The position numbers and the translations under genes were made by a program. Shown here in pieces: positions 34,622 through 43,748 of a stretch of DNA of 64,000 nt. The stretch covers positions 124,001 to 188,000 of the forward strand of contig NZ_ARYN01000010.1 of the NCBI RefSeq assembly GCF_002094855.1, in the 5' to 3' direction. Source of the DNA: Zunongwangia atlantica 22II14-10F7. GTDB taxonomy: Bacteria > Bacteroidota > Bacteroidia > Flavobacteriales > Flavobacteriaceae. Positions within the stretch are counted from its first letter, which is position 1. Every line of letters starts with the position of its first letter. The notes beneath the pieces are model-generated. The model was given only the letters and a program-made list of their open reading frames with translations. It was not told the origin of the DNA and did no database searches.

Positions 34622-36163
34622 ATGAAACGTTCTTTCTTTTCTGTTTTCTTTGTAGTATTCATCTTTTTGGGTGCTTACGCCCAGGATAAACCCGCTATTA
34701 TTCCGAAGCCTTCCAAAATTGAATGGAAAAATAGCGAATTTCAGTTTTCATCTAGCCTAACTCTTTATGCAGATGCTGAAGCTGAAAAAAGTTTAAAATG
34801 GCTAAAAACACTATTGAATGCTACAGGAAGTGAGCTTGAAAAAGCTTCAGAAAAGGAAGCTATCGTTTCATTGAAAATCGATAAAAATCTTTCTTCTTCT
34901 TTAGGAAATGAAGGTTATCAGCTTAAGGTAACTTCAGAAAAAATTAAAATTGAAGCTGCTACTAATGCCGGACTTTTCTACGGAATAACAACGCTTCGTC
35001 AACTGTTTCCAGCTGAAGTGGAAAATGGTAAAATCACTTCAGAATTTAGTATTCCAGCGGTTAGTATTACCGATAAGCCTTTTTACGAATGGCGTGGAAG
35101 CATGATCGATGTTGCCAGAAGCTTTTTCGATTTAGATTATCTAAAAAAGCATGTAGATCGTATGGCCCTTTATAAATTGAATCGTTTTCATATTCATTTA
35201 AGTGACGATCAGGGGTGGAGAATTGAGATTAAAAAATGGCCAAAATTAACCGAAATAGGAGGGCAGTCTGCTGTAAAAAATGGTCGTGCCGGTTATTTAA
35301 CTCAGGCTGAATTTAAAGAATTACAGGCCTATGCAAAAGAGCGTAATGTAATTATTATTCCTGAAGTTGATATGCCGGGACACACTTATGCTGCTTTGCA
35401 GGGATATCCAGAATTAAGCTGTGATAATTTCGAGAATCTTGATCCTAAACGTGCAACTCCACCAGAACCTTATCACGGTGTAGAAGTAGGGTGGAGCAAG
35501 TTTTGTATGGAAAAACCAGTAGTTTACGATTTTGTAAGTGATGTGATTGCCGAGCTTGCTGAAATTACTGATGGCCCTTATTTGCATATTGGAGGCGATG
35601 AAATTGAAGATGAGCATTACAAAGAATTTGTAGTAAAGGCTGAAAAAATTGTTCGTGAAAACGGCAAAACTGCTATTGGTTGGGAAGAAGTTACCCAGGC
35701 TAAAGTAGACGATTCGTTTATTAGTCAGCGCTGGACGGGAACCACCAAAAGTGTTGTAGATACCAGAATTATCGAATCTATTTGTAAAAGTTTTTACTTA
35801 GATCACGGGAATATTCCAAATCAGCCAAATACGTATAGCTGGTGTAAAAAAGACGGGGTTTCCTTAAAGAACGTTTACGATTTTGTTTCTGAAAATGAGA
35901 ATGCTATAGGCGTTGAAGGTGCGGTTTGGACAGAGCTTGTACATAGCGATGCTACTGCAGACGACCGTCTTTGGCCAAGAAGTATCGCTGTTGCTGAAGT
36001 TGGCTGGTCTTCTCCGAAAAAGAAAGATTATTCTGAATTTACAAAACGTTTGGGAACGCACGGTAAACGATTGGATTATCTGGGAATCAACTTTTATAAA
36101 ACCCCAGATGTGCAGTGGAATGCAACAAAAATTAAAGGAGTATTTTCTACAGTAGAAAAATAA
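34622..36163 (+). CDS. GH20 beta-N-acetylhexosaminidase
   Basis: The 513-residue enzyme has a signal peptide (cleaved about AYAQ, residue 21), an N-terminal GH20b-like beta domain (about 25-150) and a TIM-barrel catalytic domain. HLSDDQGWR lies at about 192-200, and the catalytic pair Asp326-Glu327 in HIGGDEIED uses substrate-assisted hydrolysis through the 2-acetamido group. It removes terminal GlcNAc (or GalNAc). In this locus GlcNAc-MurNAc fragments are plausible substrates; chitin oligosaccharides are an alternative. It sits 29 bases before murQ. Confidence 0.93.
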   Translation: MKRSFFSVFFVVFIFLGAYAQDKPAIIPKPSKIEWKNSEFQFSSSLTLYADAEAEKSLKWLKTLLNATGSELEKASEKEAIVSLKIDKNLSSSLGNEGYQLKVTSEKIKIEAATNAGLFYGITTLRQLFPAEVENGKITSEFSIPAVSITDKPFYEWRGSMIDVARSFFDLDYLKKHVDRMALYKLNRFHIHLSDDQGWRIEIKKWPKLTEIGGQSAVKNGRAGYLTQAEFKELQAYAKERNVIIIPEVDMPGHTYAALQGYPELSCDNFENLDPKRATPPEPYHGVEVGWSKFCMEKPVVYDFVSDVIAELAEITDGPYLHIGGDEIEDEHYKEFVVKAEKIVRENGKTAIGWEEVTQAKVDDSFISQRWTGTTKSVVDTRIIESICKSFYLDHGNIPNQPNTYSWCKKDGVSLKNVYDFVSENENAIGVEGAVWTELVHSDATADDRLWPRSIAVAEVGWSSPKKKDYSEFTKRLGTHGKRLDYLGINFYKTPDVQWNATKIKGVFSTVEK

Positions 36164-36192
36164 TCGGAAATTGCGAGAGCTAATATTATCTG

Positions 36193-37008
36193 ATGGAGAG
36201 TAAACAACCCGATACCGAAAAGCAGTCAAAATATAATGATCTTGAAAAGATGAGCACGGCAGAATTGCTGTCGAACATCAATAAAGAAGATCAAACAATT
36301 GCTGAAAATGTACAAAAGCAGCTACCCGCTATAGAAAAACTGGTAGATGTAATTGTTGAAAATATGCAAAAAGGAGGTCGGTTATTTTACATTGGTGCTG
36401 GCACAAGTGGTAGATTGGGAGTTTTAGATGCTTCAGAATGTCCACCAACTTTTGGCGTAACTCCAGATATGGTGATTGGTTTGATCGCAGGCGGTGATAC
36501 TGCTCTTAGAAATGCGGTTGAAAATGCCGAAGATGATACTTTACAAGCCTGGAAAGATCTTCAGAAATATCAAATTTCAGCAATTGATACGCTTGTAGGA
36601 ATCGCAGCATCAGGCACAACTCCTTATGTTATCGGTGGAATAAACGAAGCCAGAAAACATGGAATATCAACCGGATGCGTTGCTTGCAGTAGCGGTAGCC
36701 CATTAGGCGAAGCTTCAGAATTTCCTATTGAAGTGGTAACAGGCCCTGAATTTGTGACCGGTAGTACAAGAATGAAAGCCGGAAGTGCCCAAAAGATGGT
36801 TTTAAATATGATTTCTACCAGTGTTATGATCAAACTGGGTAAAGTTAAAGGCAACCGAATGGTAGATATGCAGCTTTCTAACAAAAAGCTGGTTGGGCGC
36901 GGCACGCAAATGATTATGGACGAACTTAATGTACCAGAGGCTGAAGCTAAAGAGCTTTTATTGAAACACGGTAGCGTTAGAAATGTTCTACTCGATAATC
37001 TAGATTAA
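36193..37008 (+). CDS. murQ: N-acetylmuramic acid 6-phosphate etherase
   Basis: MurQ cleaves the lactyl ether of MurNAc-6-phosphate to give GlcNAc-6-phosphate and D-lactate. The 271-residue product has the SIS-fold phosphosugar loop GAGTSGRLGVLDASECPPTF (about 68-87), containing the catalytic Glu of SEC. The later block TGSTRMKAGSAQKM is also present. It is slightly shorter than E. coli MurQ (298) but ends naturally. It links the neighbouring hexosaminidase and permease to peptidoglycan rather than chitin, because only muramyl sugars need it. A MurNAc kinase is not visible nearby. Confidence 0.96.
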   Translation: MESKQPDTEKQSKYNDLEKMSTAELLSNINKEDQTIAENVQKQLPAIEKLVDVIVENMQKGGRLFYIGAGTSGRLGVLDASECPPTFGVTPDMVIGLIAGGDTALRNAVENAEDDTLQAWKDLQKYQISAIDTLVGIAASGTTPYVIGGINEARKHGISTGCVACSSGSPLGEASEFPIEVVTGPEFVTGSTRMKAGSAQKMVLNMISTSVMIKLGKVKGNRMVDMQLSNKKLVGRGTQMIMDELNVPEAEAKELLLKHGSVRNVLLDNLD

Positions 37009-37112
37009 AAATATCTTGTCTTATTTTGAAATAATTACTCTTGGGTCTTCCTTTAAAGAGTGTAATCAATTATAAAAAAGCGTTCAAATAATATCGAATA
37101 TCAGATTATAGT

Positions 37113-37868
37113 TTAGAGTAATTTTAAACCAGCTTTTTGATATTTTTCAAGACTTTTATCTGAAGGATCTAGCTCTGTAACCATAGTGTCTACCTGTGTA
37201 AGATCACAGATTTTATAGCGGTTAATGGTATCTAATTTTTTAGAAATACTCAGGGAAACAATCTTTTTTGAAGAATTGACCATTGCTTTCTTCATTTGAG
37301 CAATTTCCCAGTCAATTTCAGTAATTCCTTTTTCCAAATCCATGTAACCGGTTCCTAGAAAGCAAATATCTGCAGTAATTTCAGATAAAGTATTAATAGA
37401 ATTTCCGCCAGTGGCTAATTGAGATCCTTTAGAGAGCTTACCGCCAATTAAATGAACTTCGTTTAACATCGACGAATTATTAAGCAATTCTACCGCCATG
37501 GGGAGACTGGGTGTAAAGAAAGTAAGATTCATCTTTTTGGGTAATAATTTTGCCAGTTCTAAATTTGTAGAGCCCCCCGTTATAAGTACAACATCACCAT
37601 GATTTAAAAGAGAAATGCCTTTTTTAGCGATTATCGACTTGTTTTCATACTCATAAATCTCCCTGTTTTGATCGGAATGTATATTGAAACCGTTAGATAC
37701 CGCACCACCATGTACCTTTTTTAGCTGTTTTTCCTTATCCAGTTCTACAAGATCTCTTCTTACAGTATCCATAGATACGTTAAGAATATTTGTTAAGTCG
37801 CTTAGCAGTACTCTGTTATGTAAATGAACTTCATTTAAAATAATCTCGTGTCGTTCTTTTTTTTTCAT
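37113..37868 (-). CDS. DeoR/GlpR-family transcriptional regulator
   Basis: The 251-residue protein has the DeoR helix-turn-helix at the N-terminus (about 6-56), with VSMDTVRRDLVELDKEKQLKKVHGG, and a C-terminal sugar-phosphate sensing DeoRC domain (GGSTNLELAKLL, about 97-108). Such regulators respond to phosphosugars. It lies convergent to murQ and divergent from the susC gene, whose promoter region holds a perfect 7-bp inverted repeat. Control of the locus by a phosphorylated amino sugar is inferred. Confidence 0.92.
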   Translation of the reverse strand: MKKKERHEIILNEVHLHNRVLLSDLTNILNVSMDTVRRDLVELDKEKQLKKVHGGAVSNGFNIHSDQNREIYEYENKSIIAKKGISLLNHGDVVLITGGSTNLELAKLLPKKMNLTFFTPSLPMAVELLNNSSMLNEVHLIGGKLSKGSQLATGGNSINTLSEITADICFLGTGYMDLEKGITEIDWEIAQMKKAMVNSSKKIVSLSISKKLDTINRYKICDLTQVDTMVTELDPSDKSLEKYQKAGLKLL

Positions 37869-38050
37869 ATTGGTATTTCGGGATATTTCTAAAGTATATA
37901 AATATAGTATATCCTAAATAATAAGTTAAAAAAATGCCTTTTTAGTGAATTTATTGGAGATTTCTGGTATGTGTAAATATATAATTTTTGCAATAAAAAA
38001 CGGCATTTGTAAATAAATTATAGTACTAAAGTTTTAAAATATTGAATTTT

Positions 38051-38069
38051 ATGCAATTAAATATTGCAT
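38051..38069. promoter_or_regulatory. Inverted repeat, candidate operator at the susC promoter
   Basis: ATGCAAT-N5-ATTGCAT is a perfect 7-bp inverted repeat covering the -33 TTG (38064-38066). It lies in the divergent gap between the DeoR gene and susC, so either the DeoR protein or another local regulator could bind it. Confidence 0.5.
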
Positions 38070-38094
38070 TTAAGATTTTTAAAATATAAGTTTG
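38064..38094 (+). promoter_or_regulatory. Promoter of the susC/susD operon
   Basis: TTG (38064-38066) and TAAGTTTG (38087-38094) are separated by 20 bases, a good match to the Bacteroidota TTG/TAnnTTTG arrangement, 28 bases before the susC ATG. Confidence 0.65.
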
Positions 38095-38122
38095 TTATCT
38101 AACCAATTGTTAACGTAATTTT

Positions 38123-41100
38123 ATGAAAGGACAACTTCGTAGACCAGTCTTCTTTTTGCTTTTGCTTATTTCAGCTACCAGTTGGGCTCAGGAGATCGGG
38201 ATATCAGGAAAAGTAATGGATGGGGATCAAATTCCGCTTCCAGGTGTTACGGTACGAGTTAAAGATTCATCTTTAGGAACTGTAACAGATTTTGATGGGA
38301 ACTTTGCGCTATCCATTCCAGATAGTGATGTTATACTGGTTTTTTCTTCTGTAGGTTTTACAACACAAGAACTTAGTGTAGGTAATAGAAGAGAATTTAA
38401 CGTCACCATGGCTGTTGATAGAGAAAGCTTAGATGAGGTAGTGGTAACTGCACTTGGTATAAAACAAGAGAAGAAAGCTCTTGGGTATGCTGTAACCGAA
38501 GTTAAAGGGGAAACCGTTGCCCAAACACAAAGAGAAAATTTTATAAACGCATTGGCAGGTAGAGTTCCTGGTGTAGAAATCAACTCGACTTCCGGACTTC
38601 CAGGTGCTTCAACATCGATGGTAATTAGAGGGATAAGTTCATTAAGTGGTAGTAACCAGCCATTATTTGTTGTAGATGGTTTACCAATTAGTAACTCTAC
38701 AACTTCTACAGGCGTATTTGCTTCATCATTAAATAGTGGTACAGCTTTAAATGACAGAGGAGTTGATTTTACCAATAGGGGAGCAGATATTAATCCTGAA
38801 GATATAGAAAATATTACTATACTTAAAGGCCCTGAAGCTTCAGCTTTATACGGAATCGAAGCAGCTTCTGGAGCAGTAGTAATTACTACAAAGAGAGGGA
38901 AAGCAGGGGTTAGTAAGCTAGATTATAGTAATAGTTTTAGGTTAGACCGTATTGTAAAATATCCGGAAATTCAGCAAAAATATGGTAGGGGAGCTAATGG
39001 ATTTACCAGTGATGCTGATGAAAGTTTGTATTATTTTGGAGCTGAATATCCTGAAGGAACGCAGTTTTACGATAACATAGGGAACTTTTTTCAGGATGCA
39101 TTTACACAAAAACATAATATTTCACTTTCAGGAGGATCTGAACAAACACAGTATAGAATTTCAGCATCAAATACAGATGCCCAGGGTTTTGTACCAAATA
39201 CAAGTTTAGAGAAGCTAAATTTATCTTCGGCAGTAACCGCTAACTTTTTAGATTTTCTAACCGCAGATGTTACTTTTGATTATACAAGATCTGATAATGA
39301 ACAGGCCTTTAGAGGTGGAGGAGGTCCTCTTTTACATTTGTTACTATGGCCATCAACAGATGATGCAAGTAATTATTTAACTGAAGGTGGTGATCGCCGA
39401 AATTATGCTGAATATGCAGATGCTGTAGAGAATGCTTTTTTCAATGTAAATAGCAATCAATTTAGCTCTTTGGTAGATCGTTATAAATTGAATACTCGTA
39501 TTACTGCAGAGCCTACAGATTGGTTTAGACTTGTAGGCCAGGTTGGGGTAGATTATTTTACTCAAAAAAATACGATTGTAAGACATCCTGAATCTAATAC
39601 TGGTTTGGATTATGGTGGCTTGTTCGATCAGTCACTTATAACTACAAGAAACTTAACGTATCAATATTATGCGCAATTCCATACACCAACAATTTTTGAT
39701 CAGGATATTAGCATAGATTTTAAACTGGGAAGTGCGGTATACGATTATAATACATTTAGTGCGGCAGCCAGCGGTCAGGATTTCCAGGCACCAGATCTTT
39801 GGTCTATAAATAATACAGATCTTGAAACGCACCGAGCTTTTAATAATTTAACCGAAAGAAGATTAGTAGGAGCTTTTGGAAGTTTAAATATTGGATATAA
39901 CGATATGTTGTATTTAACCTTAACCGGTAGAAATGACTGGAGTTCTACATTACCAGTACAAAATAATTCTTTCTTTTATCCTTCTGCTGGTTTAAGTTTT
40001 ATCTTCTCTGAACTGGATATGTTTAAAGACAGCGATGTTTTAACTTATGGTAAATTAAGAGGATCTATAGCACAGGTAGGTAAAGATGCCCGCCCTTATA
40101 GCATAAGACCTTACTACGAACCAGCACAAACTACGGGAGGTGGTTTTAGATATGGGTTTACAGGGCCTAGTTTAAATTTAATGCCAGAAATGACTACTTC
40201 TTATGAATTTGGTACCGAGCTTAAATTTTTTAATAACAGATTAAGTTTAGATGCTACTTATTTTAATAAGAAATCTGAAGATCAAATTGTACAAAATCTA
40301 AGGTTAAGTTACGCTACTGGTTTTGTTTTAATGACATTTAACGCTGGAGAAATAAAAAATGAAGGTGTAGAGATTCAATTGAACGGAACACCAATACTTA
40401 ACAAAGATTTTTCCTGGGATATTAGAGCAAACTTTACGAAAAACTGGAGTGAGTTAGTAAGTCTGCCGGCAGATGTTCAGGAATTTTATAATTCAGATAC
40501 TTGGCTTTATGGTAACGTAAGAGTTGGATCTAGAGTAGGTGGGCCATTAACTACATTTACGGGTTATGACTATGAAAGAAATGAAGCTGGTGAAGTCTTA
40601 GTTAATCCATCTTCTGGTTTACCAATTTTAAATACAGAAGAGTGGGTGGTCGTAGGAGATCGAAATCCAGATTTTAAAATAGGTCTTTCAAATACCTTTA
40701 GATATAAAGAATTCGCATTAGATTTCTTATTAGATTTTAGAGTAGGAGGTGATGTGTATAATGCAACCGAATATTACTTAACTACACGTGGTTTAAGTAA
40801 AAGAACATTAGACAGGGAAACTCCAAGAATCGTAGACGGGGTTTTAAGGGATGGTCTTGAAAATAGTGCCAATCCTACACAAAATAATATTCCAATTGAC
40901 CTTTCAAGAAATTCAAGTTACTGGTCTTCAATATATCCATATCAAAGTTTTATAGAAAAAGATATTAATTGGATGAGATTACGTGACGTAACATTCTCTT
41001 ATAACTTCCCTTCAAAATTATTAGAGAAAACAAATGTGTTTAAAAGTGCAAGTGTGTTCTTAACCGGAACAGATTTATTCTTAGTAACCAATTATTCTGG

Positions 41101-41221
41101 GTTAGATCCAGTAGGAAACGGAAACTCTGCTGCGGTAGGAGGAGCCGGTGGTGTAGGTTTAGATTACGGTAACTTTCCTTTACCAAGAGGTTACAATATT
41201 GGTATAAGAGCAGGATTTTAA
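38123..41221 (+). CDS. SusC/RagA-type TonB-dependent outer-membrane transporter
   Basis: The 1032-residue protein has a signal peptide (to about residue 22), a carboxypeptidase-regulatory-like beta-sandwich (about 24-105), a plug domain with VDGLPISNS and LKGPEASALYGIEAASGAVVI (about 175-245), and a large beta barrel ending in Phe. It forms the pore that, with its SusD lid, imports oligomers using TonB energy. It starts a three-gene operon with SusD 11 bases downstream. The cargo is inferred from neighbours to be peptidoglycan fragments or amino-sugar oligomers. Confidence 0.93.
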   Translation: MKGQLRRPVFFLLLLISATSWAQEIGISGKVMDGDQIPLPGVTVRVKDSSLGTVTDFDGNFALSIPDSDVILVFSSVGFTTQELSVGNRREFNVTMAVDRESLDEVVVTALGIKQEKKALGYAVTEVKGETVAQTQRENFINALAGRVPGVEINSTSGLPGASTSMVIRGISSLSGSNQPLFVVDGLPISNSTTSTGVFASSLNSGTALNDRGVDFTNRGADINPEDIENITILKGPEASALYGIEAASGAVVITTKRGKAGVSKLDYSNSFRLDRIVKYPEIQQKYGRGANGFTSDADESLYYFGAEYPEGTQFYDNIGNFFQDAFTQKHNISLSGGSEQTQYRISASNTDAQGFVPNTSLEKLNLSSAVTANFLDFLTADVTFDYTRSDNEQAFRGGGGPLLHLLLWPSTDDASNYLTEGGDRRNYAEYADAVENAFFNVNSNQFSSLVDRYKLNTRITAEPTDWFRLVGQVGVDYFTQKNTIVRHPESNTGLDYGGLFDQSLITTRNLTYQYYAQFHTPTIFDQDISIDFKLGSAVYDYNTFSAAASGQDFQAPDLWSINNTDLETHRAFNNLTERRLVGAFGSLNIGYNDMLYLTLTGRNDWSSTLPVQNNSFFYPSAGLSFIFSELDMFKDSDVLTYGKLRGSIAQVGKDARPYSIRPYYEPAQTTGGGFRYGFTGPSLNLMPEMTTSYEFGTELKFFNNRLSLDATYFNKKSEDQIVQNLRLSYATGFVLMTFNAGEIKNEGVEIQLNGTPILNKDFSWDIRANFTKNWSELVSLPADVQEFYNSDTWLYGNVRVGSRVGGPLTTFTGYDYERNEAGEVLVNPSSGLPILNTEEWVVVGDRNPDFKIGLSNTFRYKEFALDFLLDFRVGGDVYNATEYYLTTRGLSKRTLDRETPRIVDGVLRDGLENSANPTQNNIPIDLSRNSSYWSSIYPYQSFIEKDINWMRLRDVTFSYNFPSKLLEKTNVFKSASVFLTGTDLFLVTNYSGLDPVGNGNSAAVGGAGGVGLDYGNFPLPRGYNIGIRAGF

Positions 41222-41232
41222 AACAAGAAAAG

Positions 41233-42858
41233 ATGAAAAATAGAATATATATAGCATTACTTTTATTAATAGGTACTTGTACCATTAGTTGTGAAGAGTA
41301 TTTAGATGTAAATACCAATCCCAATGGGCCAGATGCGCTTTTACAGCCAGAACTTTTTCTTCCTCAAATAGAATCCGAGTTTGTAGTAGCAATACAATGG
41401 GATGGAAGATTTACAGGTTTTTATACTCAAAACTGGGCATACACATCTGGAAATGCATACTCATTGAATTTACATTCTAATCCGTTATCAGATTCTTATG
41501 CTCAATTATGGAGAGCGGTATACTGGAGTATGGGATACAATCTTTCAGACATGATTAGAAGTGGAGAACTTAATAAGAAGTATGGATTTGTTGGCGTTGG
41601 ATATATCTTAAGAGCTTTTGGATGGCAAATGCTTACAGATTATCATGGTCCTGTTATTGTTACACAGGCTTTTGATCCAGATAGAAGAACTTTTGATTAC
41701 GACGATCAATCTGTAGCTTACGAAGAAATTCAGCGATTACTTTTGTTGGGTATAGAAAGTTTAGATAGAACAGATGGACTATCTCCTGAAGATTCTGGAT
41801 TAACAGAAGCAGATTTAATTTTTCAGGGAGATAAAGAAAAATGGAAAAAACTGGCGTATGGTTTATTGGCTATTAATGCCCACCGTTTAACGAACAAGAG
41901 TTCTTACGATCCTCAGGAAGTAATAGGATATGTAGATCAGGCATTGGCCGGTAACGACGATAATGCGATGATTGGTTTTCAGGGAACCGTAAGTTCTAAT
42001 ACCAATTTTTTTGGCCCGTTAAGAGGCAATATTGGATATTATAGGCAAACAAAATTTATCCTTAGCTTATTAAATGGAAGTAATCCTGCTTTTCAGGATC
42101 CCACTCTATTAGGTCAGGATCCTGTTTTTACTGCTGAAGAAGAATACTTAAATGACCCTAGAATTACATCAATGCTAGCTACATCGCCAGATGGGATGTA
42201 TCGCGGAATTTCTCCAGATGTGGGTATTAACGAATGGACAACGGCTGAAGCAGATATGGTTCCTAAAAACTTTTGGAATGAAGAAGGTTATAGAGGAAGC
42301 AATCCTTCACCACAAATTTATTTCTTTAATAATGAAGCTGAGTTTCCACTAATGACGTATTCTCAATTGCAGTTCATAAAATCTGAGGCAGCTTATTTAG
42401 ATGGCGATATGGGATTAGCTTTAGAGGCCTATGAAGAAGGTGTTAATTCACATTTAGACTTTGCCAGATCTTACGCACCAGATCAGGCTGTTTACGATCA
42501 AAGAAGAGCATTGATGGAAAGCAGCGATGTAATATTTCCAGATACACCTTCAGGATTAACTTTATCTAAGATCATGCTTCAAAAATATATCTCAACCTGG
42601 GGATGGGGATTCTTTGAAACCTGGTCTGATATGAGAAGATATCACTATGATGTAGGAGTAGAAGACGAGAGCGAAGCAATTTATCAGGGATTTGCCCTAC
42701 CAGATCCTTTATATGAAGCAAATAATGGCGAGCCTGCTTATAGAGCAAGACCAAGATATAATTCAGAATATATGTGGAATCAGGAAGCTTTGGAAGAATT
42801 GAATGCTTTCGAGGAAGATTATCATACCTACGAAACCTGGTTTAGTATCATCGAATAA
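41233..42858 (+). CDS. SusD/RagB-type surface glycan-binding lipoprotein
   Basis: The 541-residue protein has a signal peptide ending in a lipobox (TISCEEYLDV, Cys at about 20). The N-terminal EEYLDVNTNPN pattern is typical of SusD homologues that are helical TPR-like lids on SusC transporters. The SusD-like_2 subgroup is likely. It starts 11 bases after susC and 10 bases before the third lipoprotein gene. The ligand cannot be read from the sequence. Confidence 0.92.
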   Translation: MKNRIYIALLLLIGTCTISCEEYLDVNTNPNGPDALLQPELFLPQIESEFVVAIQWDGRFTGFYTQNWAYTSGNAYSLNLHSNPLSDSYAQLWRAVYWSMGYNLSDMIRSGELNKKYGFVGVGYILRAFGWQMLTDYHGPVIVTQAFDPDRRTFDYDDQSVAYEEIQRLLLLGIESLDRTDGLSPEDSGLTEADLIFQGDKEKWKKLAYGLLAINAHRLTNKSSYDPQEVIGYVDQALAGNDDNAMIGFQGTVSSNTNFFGPLRGNIGYYRQTKFILSLLNGSNPAFQDPTLLGQDPVFTAEEEYLNDPRITSMLATSPDGMYRGISPDVGINEWTTAEADMVPKNFWNEEGYRGSNPSPQIYFFNNEAEFPLMTYSQLQFIKSEAAYLDGDMGLALEAYEEGVNSHLDFARSYAPDQAVYDQRRALMESSDVIFPDTPSGLTLSKIMLQKYISTWGWGFFETWSDMRRYHYDVGVEDESEAIYQGFALPDPLYEANNGEPAYRARPRYNSEYMWNQEALEELNAFEEDYHTYETWFSIIE

Positions 42859-42868
42859 AAGAAATATT

Positions 42869-43660
42869 ATGAGAAAAACATCAGCAAGATTTTTAGTCAT
42901 AGCATTTTTAGCATCATTAGTCCTTGGATGCGAAGAAAATGCTATTCCCGAAGTGACAGAACCAGTAGCTGGAGAAATGAGTTATGTAAAATTCTTTTTT
43001 CATGCTGAAGACGCTCCAGATGCCGGTTTCTTTTTAAATGATGAAAAAATTACTGCAGCAAATAGTTCTAGTGAAGACGAAGAACAGGCTTTAGATTATA
43101 CATCAGTTTATCCAAGTAATGCTTATGCAGTGATTCCATCTGGAAGTGGAGATTTGCAGGTAAGAACTTTAGATGATCAAGATCTGGCTTCAACAAGTAT
43201 CACAACTGAAGCTCAAAATTATTATTCAGCATATTTAGTAGGAATTGCAGATAATTACGAAATAGCCTTTATAGAGGATAATTTACCTGAACCTAATCAC
43301 GATCTAATTTACTGGAGATTTGTAAATACAATGGCAAATATTCCTTTTAGCGTAGATGTTTATGCAATAAGAGCTGCAGTACCAGAAACAGAAAATTCTC
43401 CTGCTGAAGATGCCCAGGTAATTTCTCTGGGACAGGGAATTACTTATATGAGCGCCGGGGATTATACAGAGTTAGAACCGGGAAGTTATACTTTTAAGGT
43501 ATTTCCTTCAGGAACAGATTATGATCCAGAGGAATCAGAGTCTTTTATTCAGCATGGTTTAACCCTGGCAAGTCTGGGTAGAGTTTATACCACACAGATA
43601 AGAGGTACATATTCAGAAGATCCAAGCTCAAGTCATATCGACTATTGGAGAGATAGATAA
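42869..43660 (+). CDS. SusCD-linked lipoprotein, DUF4397-like
   Basis: From ATG 42869 (MRKTSARFLV) the product is 263 residues with a lipobox (LVLGC). The rest looks like two all-beta repeats, each with a short strand set before YPSNAYAVIPSGSGDLQV and DYTELEPGSYTFKVFPSG, which resembles DUF4397 domains. The longer frame beginning at 42803 lies inside susD and is rejected. It is the last gene of the susC/D operon and ends before a hairpin terminator. By analogy with SusE/F it could be a surface glycan-binding protein. Confidence 0.6.
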   Translation: MRKTSARFLVIAFLASLVLGCEENAIPEVTEPVAGEMSYVKFFFHAEDAPDAGFFLNDEKITAANSSSEDEEQALDYTSVYPSNAYAVIPSGSGDLQVRTLDDQDLASTSITTEAQNYYSAYLVGIADNYEIAFIEDNLPEPNHDLIYWRFVNTMANIPFSVDVYAIRAAVPETENSPAEDAQVISLGQGITYMSAGDYTELEPGSYTFKVFPSGTDYDPEESESFIQHGLTLASLGRVYTTQIRGTYSEDPSSSHIDYWRDR

Positions 43661-43678
43661 TTTCAGTTTAGTTTGTGC

Positions 43679-43720
43679 AAGAAAGAGAATAGATTCATTT
43701 CTATATCTCTTTCTTTTGTT
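43679..43720 (+). terminator. Probable terminator of the susC/D operon
   Basis: AAGAAAGAGA and TCTCTTTCTT pair as a 10-bp stem, and the adjacent ATAGA/TCTAT bases can extend it with a bulge. T-rich sequence follows. It is AT-rich, so weaker than the others. Confidence 0.55.
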
Positions 43721-43748
43721 TAATATTGTGAGATGTCTATTTAATTTT

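Noticed and set aside
37033-37062. Hairpin between murQ and the DeoR gene as a terminator
   Set aside because: The TTACTCTT/AAGAGTGTAA arms pair only with a bulge and no T run follows.
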